Source: Pseudolysobacter sp964466115 (GTDB lineage Bacteria; Pseudomonadota; Gammaproteobacteria; Xanthomonadales; Rhodanobacteraceae). From it: DNA of 64,000 nt. Under the pieces are notes generated by a model that was given only the letters and a program-made list of their open reading frames with translations, had not been told where the DNA came from and searched no databases. Within the stretch, counting starts at the first letter, position 1. Each line of letters starts with the position of its first letter. Made by a program: the position numbers and the translations under genes. The DNA lies in contig CAYXMH010000004.1 in assembly GCA_964466115.1 (NCBI GenBank), positions 93,483 through 157,482 of the forward strand, read 5' to 3'. Of this stretch, positions 1 through 7,675 are shown in pieces.

Positions 1-1443
1 GGCGCCCTTACAATCGATGGCAGCGGCCAAACGGTGACCATCAATTGCCCGGCAAGCCCCAATAACAGCAAAATTTTTATCGAAGCGAGCGGTGCATCCT
101 TAACGTTATCGAACCTGACCATCGGGGGCGCAAGCGGCTGTACGGCCAGCGGTGCCGGCATTGCCGTCGATAACAGTACCGATGGCAATCTGACCATCAA
201 CACCGTGACGTTTAGCAATATCCACAGCGATAGCGGCGGCAACGGTGGCGCGATCGCCCATGGCACCGGTACCTTATCGATCACGGATTCCAATTTCACC
301 AGCAACGGCAGCGATGGTGGCCTTGACAGTGGTAACGGCGGCGCAATCTTTATAGACAGCGTTACTACGGCCAGCATTACCAACACCACCTTTACCAGCA
401 ATACGGCCGGTAATAACGGTGGTGCTATCTATTATTCCAACAACGCCATACCACCTTATGCGCTGACGTTAACCAACGTTACATTTACCAGTAATACCGC
501 CAATGGCGGCGATACCGCGGATGACGGTGGCGGCGCCATTTGGGCGCAAACCGAAAGCCCTACGGATGTGACCGGCATTTTCCTGATCAGCAACGGCGCT
601 TTTATCAACAATACCGCACCCAACGGCAACGGCGGGGCGATTGTATTGGCATTTGATTCGCGGCTGGCCTATGCCAGCGCCGCGTTGCCGAATGCCGGCG
701 GAATTTACGGTTCAAACTTCGCCGGTAACAGCGCTAGCGGGGCGGTCACGCCTAACGGTGCCGGTGGTGCAATTTATTCGCGCGGTGTTATGACGGTGGT
801 TCAATCAAGCTTCATCAGCAATTCCAGCACCAGTGACTTCGGTGGCGCTATAGCCACCAATTATGCGACCACCCCAAGCGTTATCGCTAACACCACATTT
901 AACGGCAACAGCGCCCCACTAGGCGGTGGCGCTATCGCCAATCTAAACACCGCCGGTACCCTGCAAATAATCAACGCCACCGTAGCCGGCAATACTTCTG
1001 CGGGTTCGGGAGGCTCATTATTTAATGCCAACTCCGCCGCCGGCGCGGTAACCGTGAACAACTCGATTTTTGGCGCTACCTCACCAGGAACGAACTGCGG
1101 TGGTAACCAACCGGACACGGGCACCAACAACCTTGAGTATTCTTTTACCGGCGGGGCATGCGCGTTTACCGTGGGCGACCCTTTACTTTCGTCTCCAACG
1201 ATCAACGCGCCGGCCAGTGGCGCGCCCGTAACACCGTTGGTGTTAACCATGGCGATTGGCGAGAGCTCACCGGCTTCCCACGGGGGTAATCCAGCCACGT
1301 GCAGTGCTGGTCCAATCAATAGTACGGACGCCACGGGAGCGATCGGCGTGCGCCCGTTCCCGCTGGCCACAAACTGCGATATTGGCGCATACGAATCGGG
1401 CAGCACAACGCCGGTGCAACTGCAGTCGTTTAGCGTCGACTGA
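1..1443 (+). CDS. Secreted beta-helix protein, choice-of-anchor Q type (5' end outside window)
   Basis: The frame is open from the first base of the window, so the N-terminus, including any signal peptide and CSLREA domain, is missing. The visible part is a low-complexity right-handed beta-helix: a repeated unit with GGAI or GGAL and an N-N-T/S-x-F/V pattern recurs about every 25-35 residues. The C-terminal 90 residues carry the choice-of-anchor Q signature (GDPLL, then a Cys pair, then CDIGAYE) and end in PVQLQSFSVD. It is a close paralogue of the next gene on the same strand, which shares the repeat layout, the Q domain, the last nine residues (except one) and the terminator. Such proteins are exported and surface-exposed or released; ligand and anchoring are unknown. 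No catalytic motif is evident. Family call is firm, function is not. Confidence 0.85.
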   Translation, partial: GALTIDGSGQTVTINCPASPNNSKIFIEASGASLTLSNLTIGGASGCTASGAGIAVDNSTDGNLTINTVTFSNIHSDSGGNGGAIAHGTGTLSITDSNFTSNGSDGGLDSGNGGAIFIDSVTTASITNTTFTSNTAGNNGGAIYYSNNAIPPYALTLTNVTFTSNTANGGDTADDGGGAIWAQTESPTDVTGIFLISNGAFINNTAPNGNGGAIVLAFDSRLAYASAALPNAGGIYGSNFAGNSASGAVTPNGAGGAIYSRGVMTVVQSSFISNSSTSDFGGAIATNYATTPSVIANTTFNGNSAPLGGGAIANLNTAGTLQIINATVAGNTSAGSGGSLFNANSAAGAVTVNNSIFGATSPGTNCGGNQPDTGTNNLEYSFTGGACAFTVGDPLLSSPTINAPASGAPVTPLVLTMAIGESSPASHGGNPATCSAGPINSTDATGAIGVRPFPLATNCDIGAYESGSTTPVQLQSFSVD

Positions 1444-1469
1444 TCGATCTTCGCAACCTCGGTAGCAAC

Positions 1470-1503
1470 ACAAACGGCCCGATTATCGGGCCGTTTGTGT
1501 TTA
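1470..1503 (+). terminator. Rho-independent terminator of the first beta-helix gene
   Basis: A perfect inverted repeat (AACGGCCCGAT / ATCGGGCCGTT, short loop) begins about 27 bp after the stop codon and is followed by TTTGTGTTT. The same hairpin sequence ends the paralogue at 3591-3624. The next 250 bp up to the paralogue hold no ORF and presumably its promoter; I see no convincing -35/-10 pair. Confidence 0.85.
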
Positions 1504-1750
1504 AGCGAGTCGGATTGCTTCAAAGTTGCTGTACGCAAACCGATTGAGATCACGAAATTTCTATCGTGTTATTCGCAGCGTTAGGTCCCAAACGGTTGCT
1601 AAAATCGTTAAAATCTGTCATTTATGCACAGGTTCATTGAACTTTCGCCATCGATCAAGATGCCCGAATGCTGAATTGCAGCATTAATCGCAAGATCTGG
1701 CCCCGTAATCACTAGATCGAACCGCAAGATTAAAGATTGGGAGGAAAGTT

Positions 1751-3568
1751 ATGCGTCTATTGAACAGCTTCCGTACGTTGATCGTCATTGGCGGGTTTTT
1801 CTGTGCGGCGTTTGCGCAGGCTTATACCATCACCGTTAATACACCAGTCGACGAAGACATGGTTGGGGGTGCTGGCTGCTCGCTGCGCGAGGCAATTACC
1901 TTGCGCAATTTGAATGTGGGCGCCACTTATAACGACTGCACCGCCACGCCAGGCTTTGTTGCTGGCGAAGCCGTTACGATTAATTTTAATGCCGATTACA
2001 TAGGAACCCCCATTGATGTGGGTTCTTCTTTGAGCATCCTAGGCGGTACGCTCGGTACGCTGACGATCACCGGTACGGGTCACACCGTTCATATTACGTG
2101 TATCACTGACCCGACCCAGATATTTATTGAGGCCGCGGATGCCACCTTCACCTTGTCGAATGTCTTAATGGACGGCTGTACCGCTCCCGGCGCCGGCATC
2201 GCGATCGACAATACCGCCGGCGGCAACCTCACCATCACCAACACCACCTTTGACAGCTTCCACAGCAACAACGGTGCTGGCGGGGGCGCGGTCAATCATT
2301 ACGGTGGCGGTGGCGGGGTTTTGACGATATCCAACTCCACCTTCACCAACAACACCGCGGACGATTCCATTTCCAACAGTGGCGATGGCGGCGCGTTGTA
2401 TTTCAGCTCGATTATGGCCGGTTCCGCACCGAGTTCGTTGACCGATGTCACGTTCACTGGTAATACCGCCGGCAATAACGGCGGCGCGATTAATTATGCC
2501 AACCCACTGGCCCCGCCCTACTCAATGCTGCTGACCCGTGTCACCTTCACCAATAACACCGCCAACGGCGATGGCTCGTTCGCGGATGCCGGTGGCGGAG
2601 CTATTTATGAAGACGTTGACGGTGGCGTGCCAACCGGCGTTTTTCTGATTAGCAACAGCACCTTCACCGGCAATACCGCCCCCAATGGCGAGGGCGGTGC
2701 CATTGCGATGGGCGGCGGTTCGCGACTGACTTATTCGTCTGCCACATCTCCCGACGGCGGTGGTATCTACGGCTGCCATTTTTCCGGCAACAGCGCCAGC
2801 GGCACCCCCAGTGTCGGCAATCCAACGAATGGATCGGGGGGTGCGCTTTTCTCACGTGGCCTATTTACGGTTACCCAATCCAGTTTTCTCAGCAATGTCA
2901 GCACGCATCACAGTGGCGGAGCGATTGCCCACGCGGACAATGTTTTTGGCAGCGCCAGCGTCATCGCCAACACCACTTTTAATGGCAACACGGCAAATCA
3001 AAACGGCGGCGCCATTGCCAATCTCGATGCTGCCAGTACATTGCAATTGATTAACGACACGATTTCTGGCAATAGCGCAACCGGTACCGGCGCCACCCCC
3101 GGCGGCGGTGCTCTCTACAACGCCAATACCACGGCAAGATCGGTCACCGCCGTCAATACGATCTTCGGTGCCAGCACTGGCGCTGGAGGCAATTGTGCCG
3201 GAACCGCTCCCACCAATGACGGTAATAACTTGCAATATTCACCAGACACCGCCGCTTGCGGCGCTATAACAATAGGCGATCCGCTGCTGGCCGCTCCCGC
3301 CCTCAACGCTCCAGCCGTGGGGACCGCGGTGACCGCATTGGTACGCACGATGGCGATCGGTGAAAGCTCACCGGCTTCGCGCGGCGGCGACCCGGCCACC
3401 TGCAGTGCTGGCCCGATCAACAGCACCGATGCCACCGGATCGCTCGGGACCGCTATGGTAGCCCCCAGCAATCTGCGGCCCACCCCCGTAGCCACGAGTT
3501 GCGATATTGGTGCGTATGAATCTGGCAGTACCACGCCGGTGGAGCTGCAATCATTTAGCGTTGACTAA
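1751..3568 (+). CDS. CSLREA / choice-of-anchor Q secreted beta-helix protein
   Basis: Complete 605-residue copy of the paralogue before it. The start is supported by GGGAGGAAAG just upstream. Residues 1-24 form a signal peptide (MRLL... hydrophobic core ...AFAQA). The CSLREA motif (CSLREAITLRN) lies at about residues 43-53, followed by roughly 450 residues of beta-helix built from Gly-Gly-Ala and Asn-Asn-Thr rich repeats, and a choice-of-anchor Q domain ending CDIGAYESG. The CSLREA family is mostly predicted exported polymorphic beta-helix proteins, possibly adhesins. Compared with the upstream copy it carries a short insertion in the last 40 residues before CDIGAYE. Transcribed alone: it has its own leader region and terminator. 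Substrate or partner unknown. Confidence 0.88.
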   Translation: MRLLNSFRTLIVIGGFFCAAFAQAYTITVNTPVDEDMVGGAGCSLREAITLRNLNVGATYNDCTATPGFVAGEAVTINFNADYIGTPIDVGSSLSILGGTLGTLTITGTGHTVHITCITDPTQIFIEAADATFTLSNVLMDGCTAPGAGIAIDNTAGGNLTITNTTFDSFHSNNGAGGGAVNHYGGGGGVLTISNSTFTNNTADDSISNSGDGGALYFSSIMAGSAPSSLTDVTFTGNTAGNNGGAINYANPLAPPYSMLLTRVTFTNNTANGDGSFADAGGGAIYEDVDGGVPTGVFLISNSTFTGNTAPNGEGGAIAMGGGSRLTYSSATSPDGGGIYGCHFSGNSASGTPSVGNPTNGSGGALFSRGLFTVTQSSFLSNVSTHHSGGAIAHADNVFGSASVIANTTFNGNTANQNGGAIANLDAASTLQLINDTISGNSATGTGATPGGGALYNANTTARSVTAVNTIFGASTGAGGNCAGTAPTNDGNNLQYSPDTAACGAITIGDPLLAAPALNAPAVGTAVTALVRTMAIGESSPASRGGDPATCSAGPINSTDATGSLGTAMVAPSNLRPTPVATSCDIGAYESGSTTPVELQSFSVD

Positions 3569-3590
3569 CCCCGCTTCGCGTTTTCATATC

Positions 3591-3624
3591 AAACAAACGG
3601 CCCGATTATCGGGCCGTTTGTTTC
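3591..3624 (+). terminator. Rho-independent terminator of the second beta-helix gene
   Basis: Hairpin AAACGGCCCGAT / ATCGGGCCGTTT followed by TTTCT, 23 bp after the stop. Stem and loop match those at 1470-1498, showing that the 3' flank was copied with the gene. Confidence 0.85.
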
Positions 3625-3648
3625 TAACTGGCGTAAATATATGCCAAG

Positions 3649-3802
3649 TTGCGATAGAAATAGCATTGTGAAATGTTGAGAAAACCCGTTCATGCTGAGC
3701 CTGTCGAAGTATGAACGGGTTTTCCGTTCACCCTACGACCAAGCCTGTCCTGAGCGTAGTCGAAGGGCTCAGGGCGAACGGAAAACGGGATTTCTATCGC
3801 AA
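3649..3802. repeat. Dispersed inverted-repeat element, family A copy 1
   Basis: The element is bounded by 12-bp perfect inverted termini, TTGCGATAGAAA and TTTCTATCGCAA. The core has TTCATGCTGAGCCTGTCGAAG and its degenerate reverse form near GCTCAGGGCGAACGGAAAA, giving a long imperfect hairpin. Related copies are at 7555-7648 and 20100-20244. The core resembles a repeat I know from many proteobacterial genomes. No transposase is next to it. Confidence 0.8.
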
Positions 3803-3809
3803 GTGCGAA

Positions 3810-4682
3810 TTACTTCAACGCACCTTGTTGACGATAGTACTCACCAAGCACCACCGCCGCGCTCGCCGCAATATTAAGGCTTTCGACCGCGCCAGTCCCG
3901 GGGATTGTCAAACGCAAATCCGCCGCTTGGATTTTACGCTCACTTAAACCGCTTCCTTCCGCCCCAAACAGCAAGGCCAAACGCGCCGGCAATTGGGTTT
4001 GATAAAGCGCATTGCCCGAGTGCGCCACCGTCGCCGCAATGCAAAAACCCTCTCGGCGCAAGACCGCAATCATATCGTCGTCGTTAACCGCTTGCGCCAC
4101 CGGCACCGCCTCTGCTCCGCCCTCGGCCACCCGGCAAGCCGCGCCGGATAAAGCCAGACGGGAGTTGCTCGGCAAAATCAGCCCATTCACCCCAAAATGC
4201 GCCGCACTGCGCAACACCGCGCCGAAATTGTGCGGATTGCCAACGCCATCGAAGACGATCAGTGCGGCCGGTTGCGGCGGGTTTGGCAATGCGTTGAGCA
4301 ACACCGCCAGCTGCAACGGTGGGCGCCGCAACATATCGAAGCAAACTCCTTCGTGATGCTGGGTTTGCGTTAACTTATCAAGATCGGCACTTTCCACCAC
4401 GCGATAACCCAAGCGCTGTTGGACGCACCACGCCAACACCGGCTGCAATGCCGGAATGCGTTCCTCGCTTAAGTAGACTTTACGCAAATCGTCCGGTCGA
4501 TGCGCAAACGCAGCGAGGCACGCGTTCAATCCGAATAGACGGATCTCGCGGTCGTCATTGTGTGGATTACGCGGAGCACGCGGGTTCGCTTCCCGCCCCG
4601 GCGCCTTGCCGGAGAGGGAGCCGACATGGGTACGCGCGCGAAACGCAGGGCGTGGTGATTTGGGTCCGGGACGTTTATCCAT
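3810..4682 (-). CDS. TrmH/SpoU family RNA 2'-O-methyltransferase
   Basis: SAM-dependent SPOUT methyltransferase, probably acting on ribose 2'-OH of rRNA or tRNA. From the chosen ATG it has 290 residues: a basic N-terminal linker rich in Lys/Arg/Pro, a substrate-binding domain (from about residue 50), then the SpoU domain with motif 1 (FDGVGNPHNFGAVLRSAAHFG), motif 2 (LLFGAEGSGLS) and motif 3 (IPGTGAVESLNIAASAAV), including the conserved Asn, Glu and Ser/Asn residues. The layout resembles E. coli YfiF more than RlmB. The frame stays open upstream to 4868 and encodes there the C-terminal part of a DUF559 endonuclease, so a 352-residue fusion is formally possible. I chose the internal ATG because the methyltransferase family begins there, although no clear Shine-Dalgarno precedes it. 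Confidence 0.85.
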   Translation of the reverse strand: MDKRPGPKSPRPAFRARTHVGSLSGKAPGREANPRAPRNPHNDDREIRLFGLNACLAAFAHRPDDLRKVYLSEERIPALQPVLAWCVQQRLGYRVVESADLDKLTQTQHHEGVCFDMLRRPPLQLAVLLNALPNPPQPAALIVFDGVGNPHNFGAVLRSAAHFGVNGLILPSNSRLALSGAACRVAEGGAEAVPVAQAVNDDDMIAVLRREGFCIAATVAHSGNALYQTQLPARLALLFGAEGSGLSERKIQAADLRLTIPGTGAVESLNIAASAAVVLGEYYRQQGALK

Positions 4683-5017
4683 AGGTACATCATGCAATGC
4701 TTGCGTGATTCTGTCGAATGCCCCGCTTAAGTTCTGTGTGATTTCGTTGTTCCAAAAGCGCAATACGCGGAAACCGGATGTGCGTAGCCAATCATCACGA
4801 TGTTTGTCGTAATTCTGCTGGGCATCGTGTTGGCCGCCATCTACTTCAACGACAAGGTGTGCGGCCAAACAAACGAAATCTACAATGCAAGTTCCTAATG
4901 GGACTTGGCGGCGGAATCGTCAATTTGGCGTTCACACAAAATTCGCCACAGCATACGCTCGGCAACCGTCATTTTGCTGCGCAGTTCTCGTGCGCGTTGA
5001 ATTTGACGTTCTGGCAC
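4683..5017 (-). pseudogene. Frameshifted DUF559 (Vsr-like) endonuclease remnant
   Basis: Two frames together rebuild a DUF559 protein. The first, from a GTG at 5017, reads RARELRSKMTVAERMLWRI and runs into a stop at 4895-4897. The second takes over near 4905-4920 and reads FRRQVPLGTCIVDFVCLAA, VVEVDGGQHD and GFRVLRFWNNE, the Vsr-like nuclease core with its acidic residues. The few residues that normally link these blocks are missing, consistent with a small deletion causing the shift. The second frame has lost its stop and continues in frame into the TrmH gene. DUF559 proteins are predicted nucleases of unknown role. The gene is very likely inactive. Confidence 0.75.
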
Positions 5018-5022
5018 CGTTG

Positions 5023-5190
5023 CACCCCCATCCCAACCTTCCCCCCTCAAGGGGGAAGGAGCCGTCTTTCGTAATCTTTATTCCTGTCAACATTTTCCAT
5101 CAGTCTTATTTTAACTTCCACTGCGCCAACCTGATCTTAACTCCCCCTTGACGGGGGAGTCAGCGCGCGTAAGCGCGCTGGTGGGGGTGG
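5023..5190. repeat. GC-rich repeat pair, family C copy 1
   Basis: Two arms flank about 80 bp of AT-richer DNA. The left arm (5023-5061) has CCCCCATCCCAACCTTCCC followed by a TCAAGGGGGAAGGAG half. The right arm (5141-5190) has CTCCCCCTTGACGGGGGAGT, then a GCGCGC hairpin and GGTGGGGGTGG. The same modules occur at 12528-12770. The left arm runs into the start of the DUF559 remnant, and the right arm sits 60 bp before the macrodomain gene. Confidence 0.75.
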
Positions 5191-5249
5191 CTACGATAAC
5201 TTTACTTATTCCCATCGCTTATGATGCGAGCAAGCATCCAGAGTTCACC

Positions 5250-5786
5250 ATGAACCGCATCGAGGTAGTACAAGCGGATATCACAACCCTTGCCGTAGAC
5301 GCCATTGTCAACGCGGCGAACGAATCGCTGCTCGGCGGCGGTGGCGTCGATGGCGCTATCCATCGCGCGGCCGGGCCGCAATTGCTGGCGGCGTGTCGTG
5401 AGCTAAACGGATGTGCAACCGGCGATGCCAAGATCACCAAAGCGTATGGCTTACCTGCCCAATACGTCATTCATACCGTGGGACCCATCTGGCAAGGGGG
5501 TCAACATGGGGAGGCTCGACTCTTAGCCGAGTGTTACCGCAACTCGCTAAAGCTTGCGTGTGAATATGAGATCAAAAGTCTCGCGGCACCTGCGATCAGT
5601 TGCGGCGTATACGGTTATCCATTGAATTTGGCGGCGGCGATTGCCATTCACGAGGTTTGCACTTTCCTGCGAACAAACACGCAACCGCAGCGGCTAATTT
5701 TCTGTTGCTTTAGTGACGCCGCCGCGCAAATTTATCGAGATGGTTTGAGCAGGGTGGGCCTTGGCCCACCGCTTCTTGACCGATAA
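5250..5786 (+). CDS. Macrodomain protein, probable O-acetyl-ADP-ribose deacetylase
   Basis: 178 residues, the size of a single stand-alone macrodomain of the YmdB/MacroD class, which hydrolyses O-acetyl-ADP-ribose or removes mono-ADP-ribose. Seen: VVQADITTL near the start, NAANESLLGGGGVDGAIH at about 30-48 with the catalytic Asp in the G-G-V-D-G-A loop, HTVGPIW, and ISCGVYGYP in the second phosphate-binding loop. A longer open frame begins at 5148 but only translates repeat DNA, so I start at the ATG reading MNRIEVVQADI. The final residues (GLGPPLLDR) are read from the inverted repeat at 5751-5828, so the natural C-terminus was probably altered by the repeat. It is transcribed alone. Confidence 0.88.
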   Translation: MNRIEVVQADITTLAVDAIVNAANESLLGGGGVDGAIHRAAGPQLLAACRELNGCATGDAKITKAYGLPAQYVIHTVGPIWQGGQHGEARLLAECYRNSLKLACEYEIKSLAAPAISCGVYGYPLNLAAAIAIHEVCTFLRTNTQPQRLIFCCFSDAAAQIYRDGLSRVGLGPPLLDR

Positions 5787-5828
5787 ATTACAGAAAGCCA
5801 CGGTGTGGTGGGCTAAAGCCCACCCTAC
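5751..5828. repeat. GGGTGGGC/GCCCACC inverted repeat, family D copy 1
   Basis: Two short hairpins: AGGGTGGGCCTTGGCCCACC (5751-5770) and GGTGGGCTAAAGCCCACCCTAC (about 5807-5828). A related block is at 18317-18400. The first overlaps the 3' end of the macrodomain gene. The second lies just after the fba stop on the minus strand and could act as its transcription end, though it lacks a T-run. Confidence 0.7.
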
Positions 5829-5847
5829 GGTATTGTCGTAAAAGAAC

Positions 5848-6858
5848 TTAAGCCGCTTTTTGCCACTGCCCCAACGCCGCCATGCCGTTTTCGCGCGCGC
5901 GCTGTGCCACCGTTTTCTGAGCGATTGCGAAATTGCCTTTCATATCTTCAGCCCACAGCTTCAACGCAGCCTGTTGCATGGCGCGGCCATAGCTGAAGCT
6001 GAGCGGCCACGGGTGTGGGCCCATTTGATTCATCGCGTTCAAATGTGCGGTCGCTTGCTCATCGCTTTGCCCACCGGACAAAAATACGATGCCCGGCACC
6101 GTGGCCGGTACCGAAGCGCGTAAGCAACGGATCGTCGCCTCGGCCACGTCTTCGGCGTCGGTTTGCTCCGGACAGCTCTTGCCGGCAATGACCATGCTGG
6201 CTTTAAGAATCGAGCCTTCCAGCATGACATTATGTTCATACAGCGCACCGAACAAACTGCGCAGCGTGGCTTCGGTGACATCGTAGCTGACTTCGATATC
6301 GTGATCGCCATCCATTAACACTTCAGGTTCCACCATCGGCACCAAACCAGCTTCTTGGCACAACGCCGCATAACGCGCCAAGGCGTGGCAATTGGCGTCA
6401 ATGCACGTGGAGCTTGGCATATCCTCGCCAATCGTGATTACGGCGCGCCACTTGGCAAACTTAGCGCCCAAACGCGCGTATTCGTTCAAACGATCGCGCA
6501 AACCGTCCAAGCCTTCGGTTACCACCTCGCCTGGAAATCCGGCCAATGCAAAGGGGCCACGGTCCACTTTAATTCCCGGCAAAATCCCGCTATCGAGCAT
6601 GATCTTGGTAAACGGCACCCCGGCCTTGGTCGATTGCCGGATCGTTTCATCGTAAAGAATCGCGCCGGAGATGTGATCGGACAAATTCGGTGTCGTCAAC
6701 AACATTTCCCGATAAGCGCGACGCGTTTCTTCCGAATTCGGAACACCCACCGCTTCAAAACGTTTCTTGATCGTGTTGTTCGACTCGTCAATGGCAATAA
6801 TGCCTTTGCCGGGGGCGACCATGCTTTGGGCGATGGATTCCAATTGTTCAATGCTCAT
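5848..6858 (-). CDS. fba: Class I fructose-bisphosphate aldolase
   Basis: 336-residue Schiff-base aldolase of the glycolytic, eukaryote-like class I family (PF00274). It cleaves fructose 1,6-bisphosphate to dihydroxyacetone phosphate and glyceraldehyde 3-phosphate. Seen: GIIAIDESNNTIKKRF at 19-34, AKWRAV at about 136 (catalytic Lys region), MVEPEVL at about 175, the Schiff-base Lys in LEGSILKASMV at about 219, and FLSGGQSDEQAT. A longer frame upstream to 7044 has no family similarity; the ATG at 6858 follows GGAGTAAACAAT and matches the family start. It is the last gene of the minus-strand block tkt-gap-pgk-pyk. A class I rather than the more usual class II enzyme in this position is noteworthy but not unique. 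Confidence 0.95.
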   Translation of the reverse strand: MSIEQLESIAQSMVAPGKGIIAIDESNNTIKKRFEAVGVPNSEETRRAYREMLLTTPNLSDHISGAILYDETIRQSTKAGVPFTKIMLDSGILPGIKVDRGPFALAGFPGEVVTEGLDGLRDRLNEYARLGAKFAKWRAVITIGEDMPSSTCIDANCHALARYAALCQEAGLVPMVEPEVLMDGDHDIEVSYDVTEATLRSLFGALYEHNVMLEGSILKASMVIAGKSCPEQTDAEDVAEATIRCLRASVPATVPGIVFLSGGQSDEQATAHLNAMNQMGPHPWPLSFSYGRAMQQAALKLWAEDMKGNFAIAQKTVAQRARENGMAALGQWQKAA

Positions 6859-7049
6859 ATTGTTTACTCCGCGAATAAAAACACATAAGCGCGAAGCATT
6901 GAGTCTGCCTCGCGGATCGGCCCTGTAACAGCCGGGGCGCGGATTATAGGACAGAACCGGTCGGCACGCCTTAATTGGCCCAATTTGACTGAACCCGATG
7001 AGGCTTTTACGATTTTTCAGGTCAACGCCAATCGATTGCAACACATTGG

Positions 7050-7547
7050 TTATGGAGGGTTTTCCGGCTTCAATTCATCGAGCCGACAGGCTGCCACAAT
7101 CTGTTCGCGCTCGGTATCAACGCGAGCCTTATCGCCCGCAATCAGCGCGGTGGCTTCGGGCAAATTAAACGGAACAATGAGATAGGTGAACACCGGATTG
7201 CGTTCCACATTCTGGTCCGATGGTTTGTAATGCAAGTGAGTCGCCACACTCATCGCCACTTTGCCAAGATCACCTTCCGGCACAATCCGCTGCAATTTTA
7301 CCTGACTGGTCGTGCCATTTTTTTCGATGACGTACGACACCGCGGCACATGTCGGATCGTTCAAACCGTGCCCGGTATTTGGCACATCCGCCGTAATGGA
7401 GCGATCGGAAAGCACCCAGTGCTTGCTTAAATTTTCCGGCATTACGATGCGCATGGGCCGATTGGCTACTGCTACGACCAGGTAAACACTCGTAGCCATC
7501 AGAACAAGCCCACGCGAATAATTCCATTTCCATTTATTAATTATCAA
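7050..7547 (-). CDS. Membrane-anchored protein with a TonB-C-like domain
   Basis: Up to 165 residues. One membrane segment (about 13-30, RGLVLMATSVYLVVAVANRP) leads to a periplasmic domain. The pattern CAAVSYVIEKNGTTSQVKLQ, then HLHYKPSDQNVERNPVFTYLIVPFNLP resembles the fold of TonB C-terminal domains (sense strand, helix, YxP, closing strand), so it may be a TonB-like orphan; this is inference from pattern only. The longest start is a TTG at 7547 without an obvious ribosome site; an in-frame ATG at 7499 would cut the membrane segment. It lies between pyk and fba on the same strand, with a family A repeat immediately upstream. Confidence 0.6.
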   Translation of the reverse strand: MIINKWKWNYSRGLVLMATSVYLVVAVANRPMRIVMPENLSKHWVLSDRSITADVPNTGHGLNDPTCAAVSYVIEKNGTTSQVKLQRIVPEGDLGKVAMSVATHLHYKPSDQNVERNPVFTYLIVPFNLPEATALIAGDKARVDTEREQIVAACRLDELKPENPP

Positions 7548-7554
7548 TGTTAAG

Positions 7555-7648
7555 AAACCCGTTCATGCTGAGCCTGTCGAAGCACCGCGGCTTTTCCGCT
7601 CACCCTTCGACAAGCTCAGGGCGAACGGAAAAGAGGATTTTCTATCGC
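7555..7648. repeat. Dispersed inverted-repeat element, family A copy 2
   Basis: Contains GTTCATGCTGAGCCTGTCGA and CCTTCGACAAGCTCAGGGCG as opposing arms and ends with TTTTCTATCGC like copy 1. The outer left terminus is less conserved here. It lies between pyk and the TonB-like gene, 8 bp from the latter's putative start. Confidence 0.8.
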
Positions 7649-7675
7649 TTGTGGAATAAAACATCACCGCATTTT

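Noticed and set aside
861..1553. 230-codon minus-strand frame opposite the first beta-helix gene
   Set aside because: It mirrors the repeats of the plus-strand gene, runs through its terminator, and has no ribosome site or family signal. The same holds for frames opposite the second copy.
5148..5249. N-terminal extension of the macrodomain protein
   Set aside because: Those 34 codons translate the family C repeat; the family starts at the ATG at 5250.
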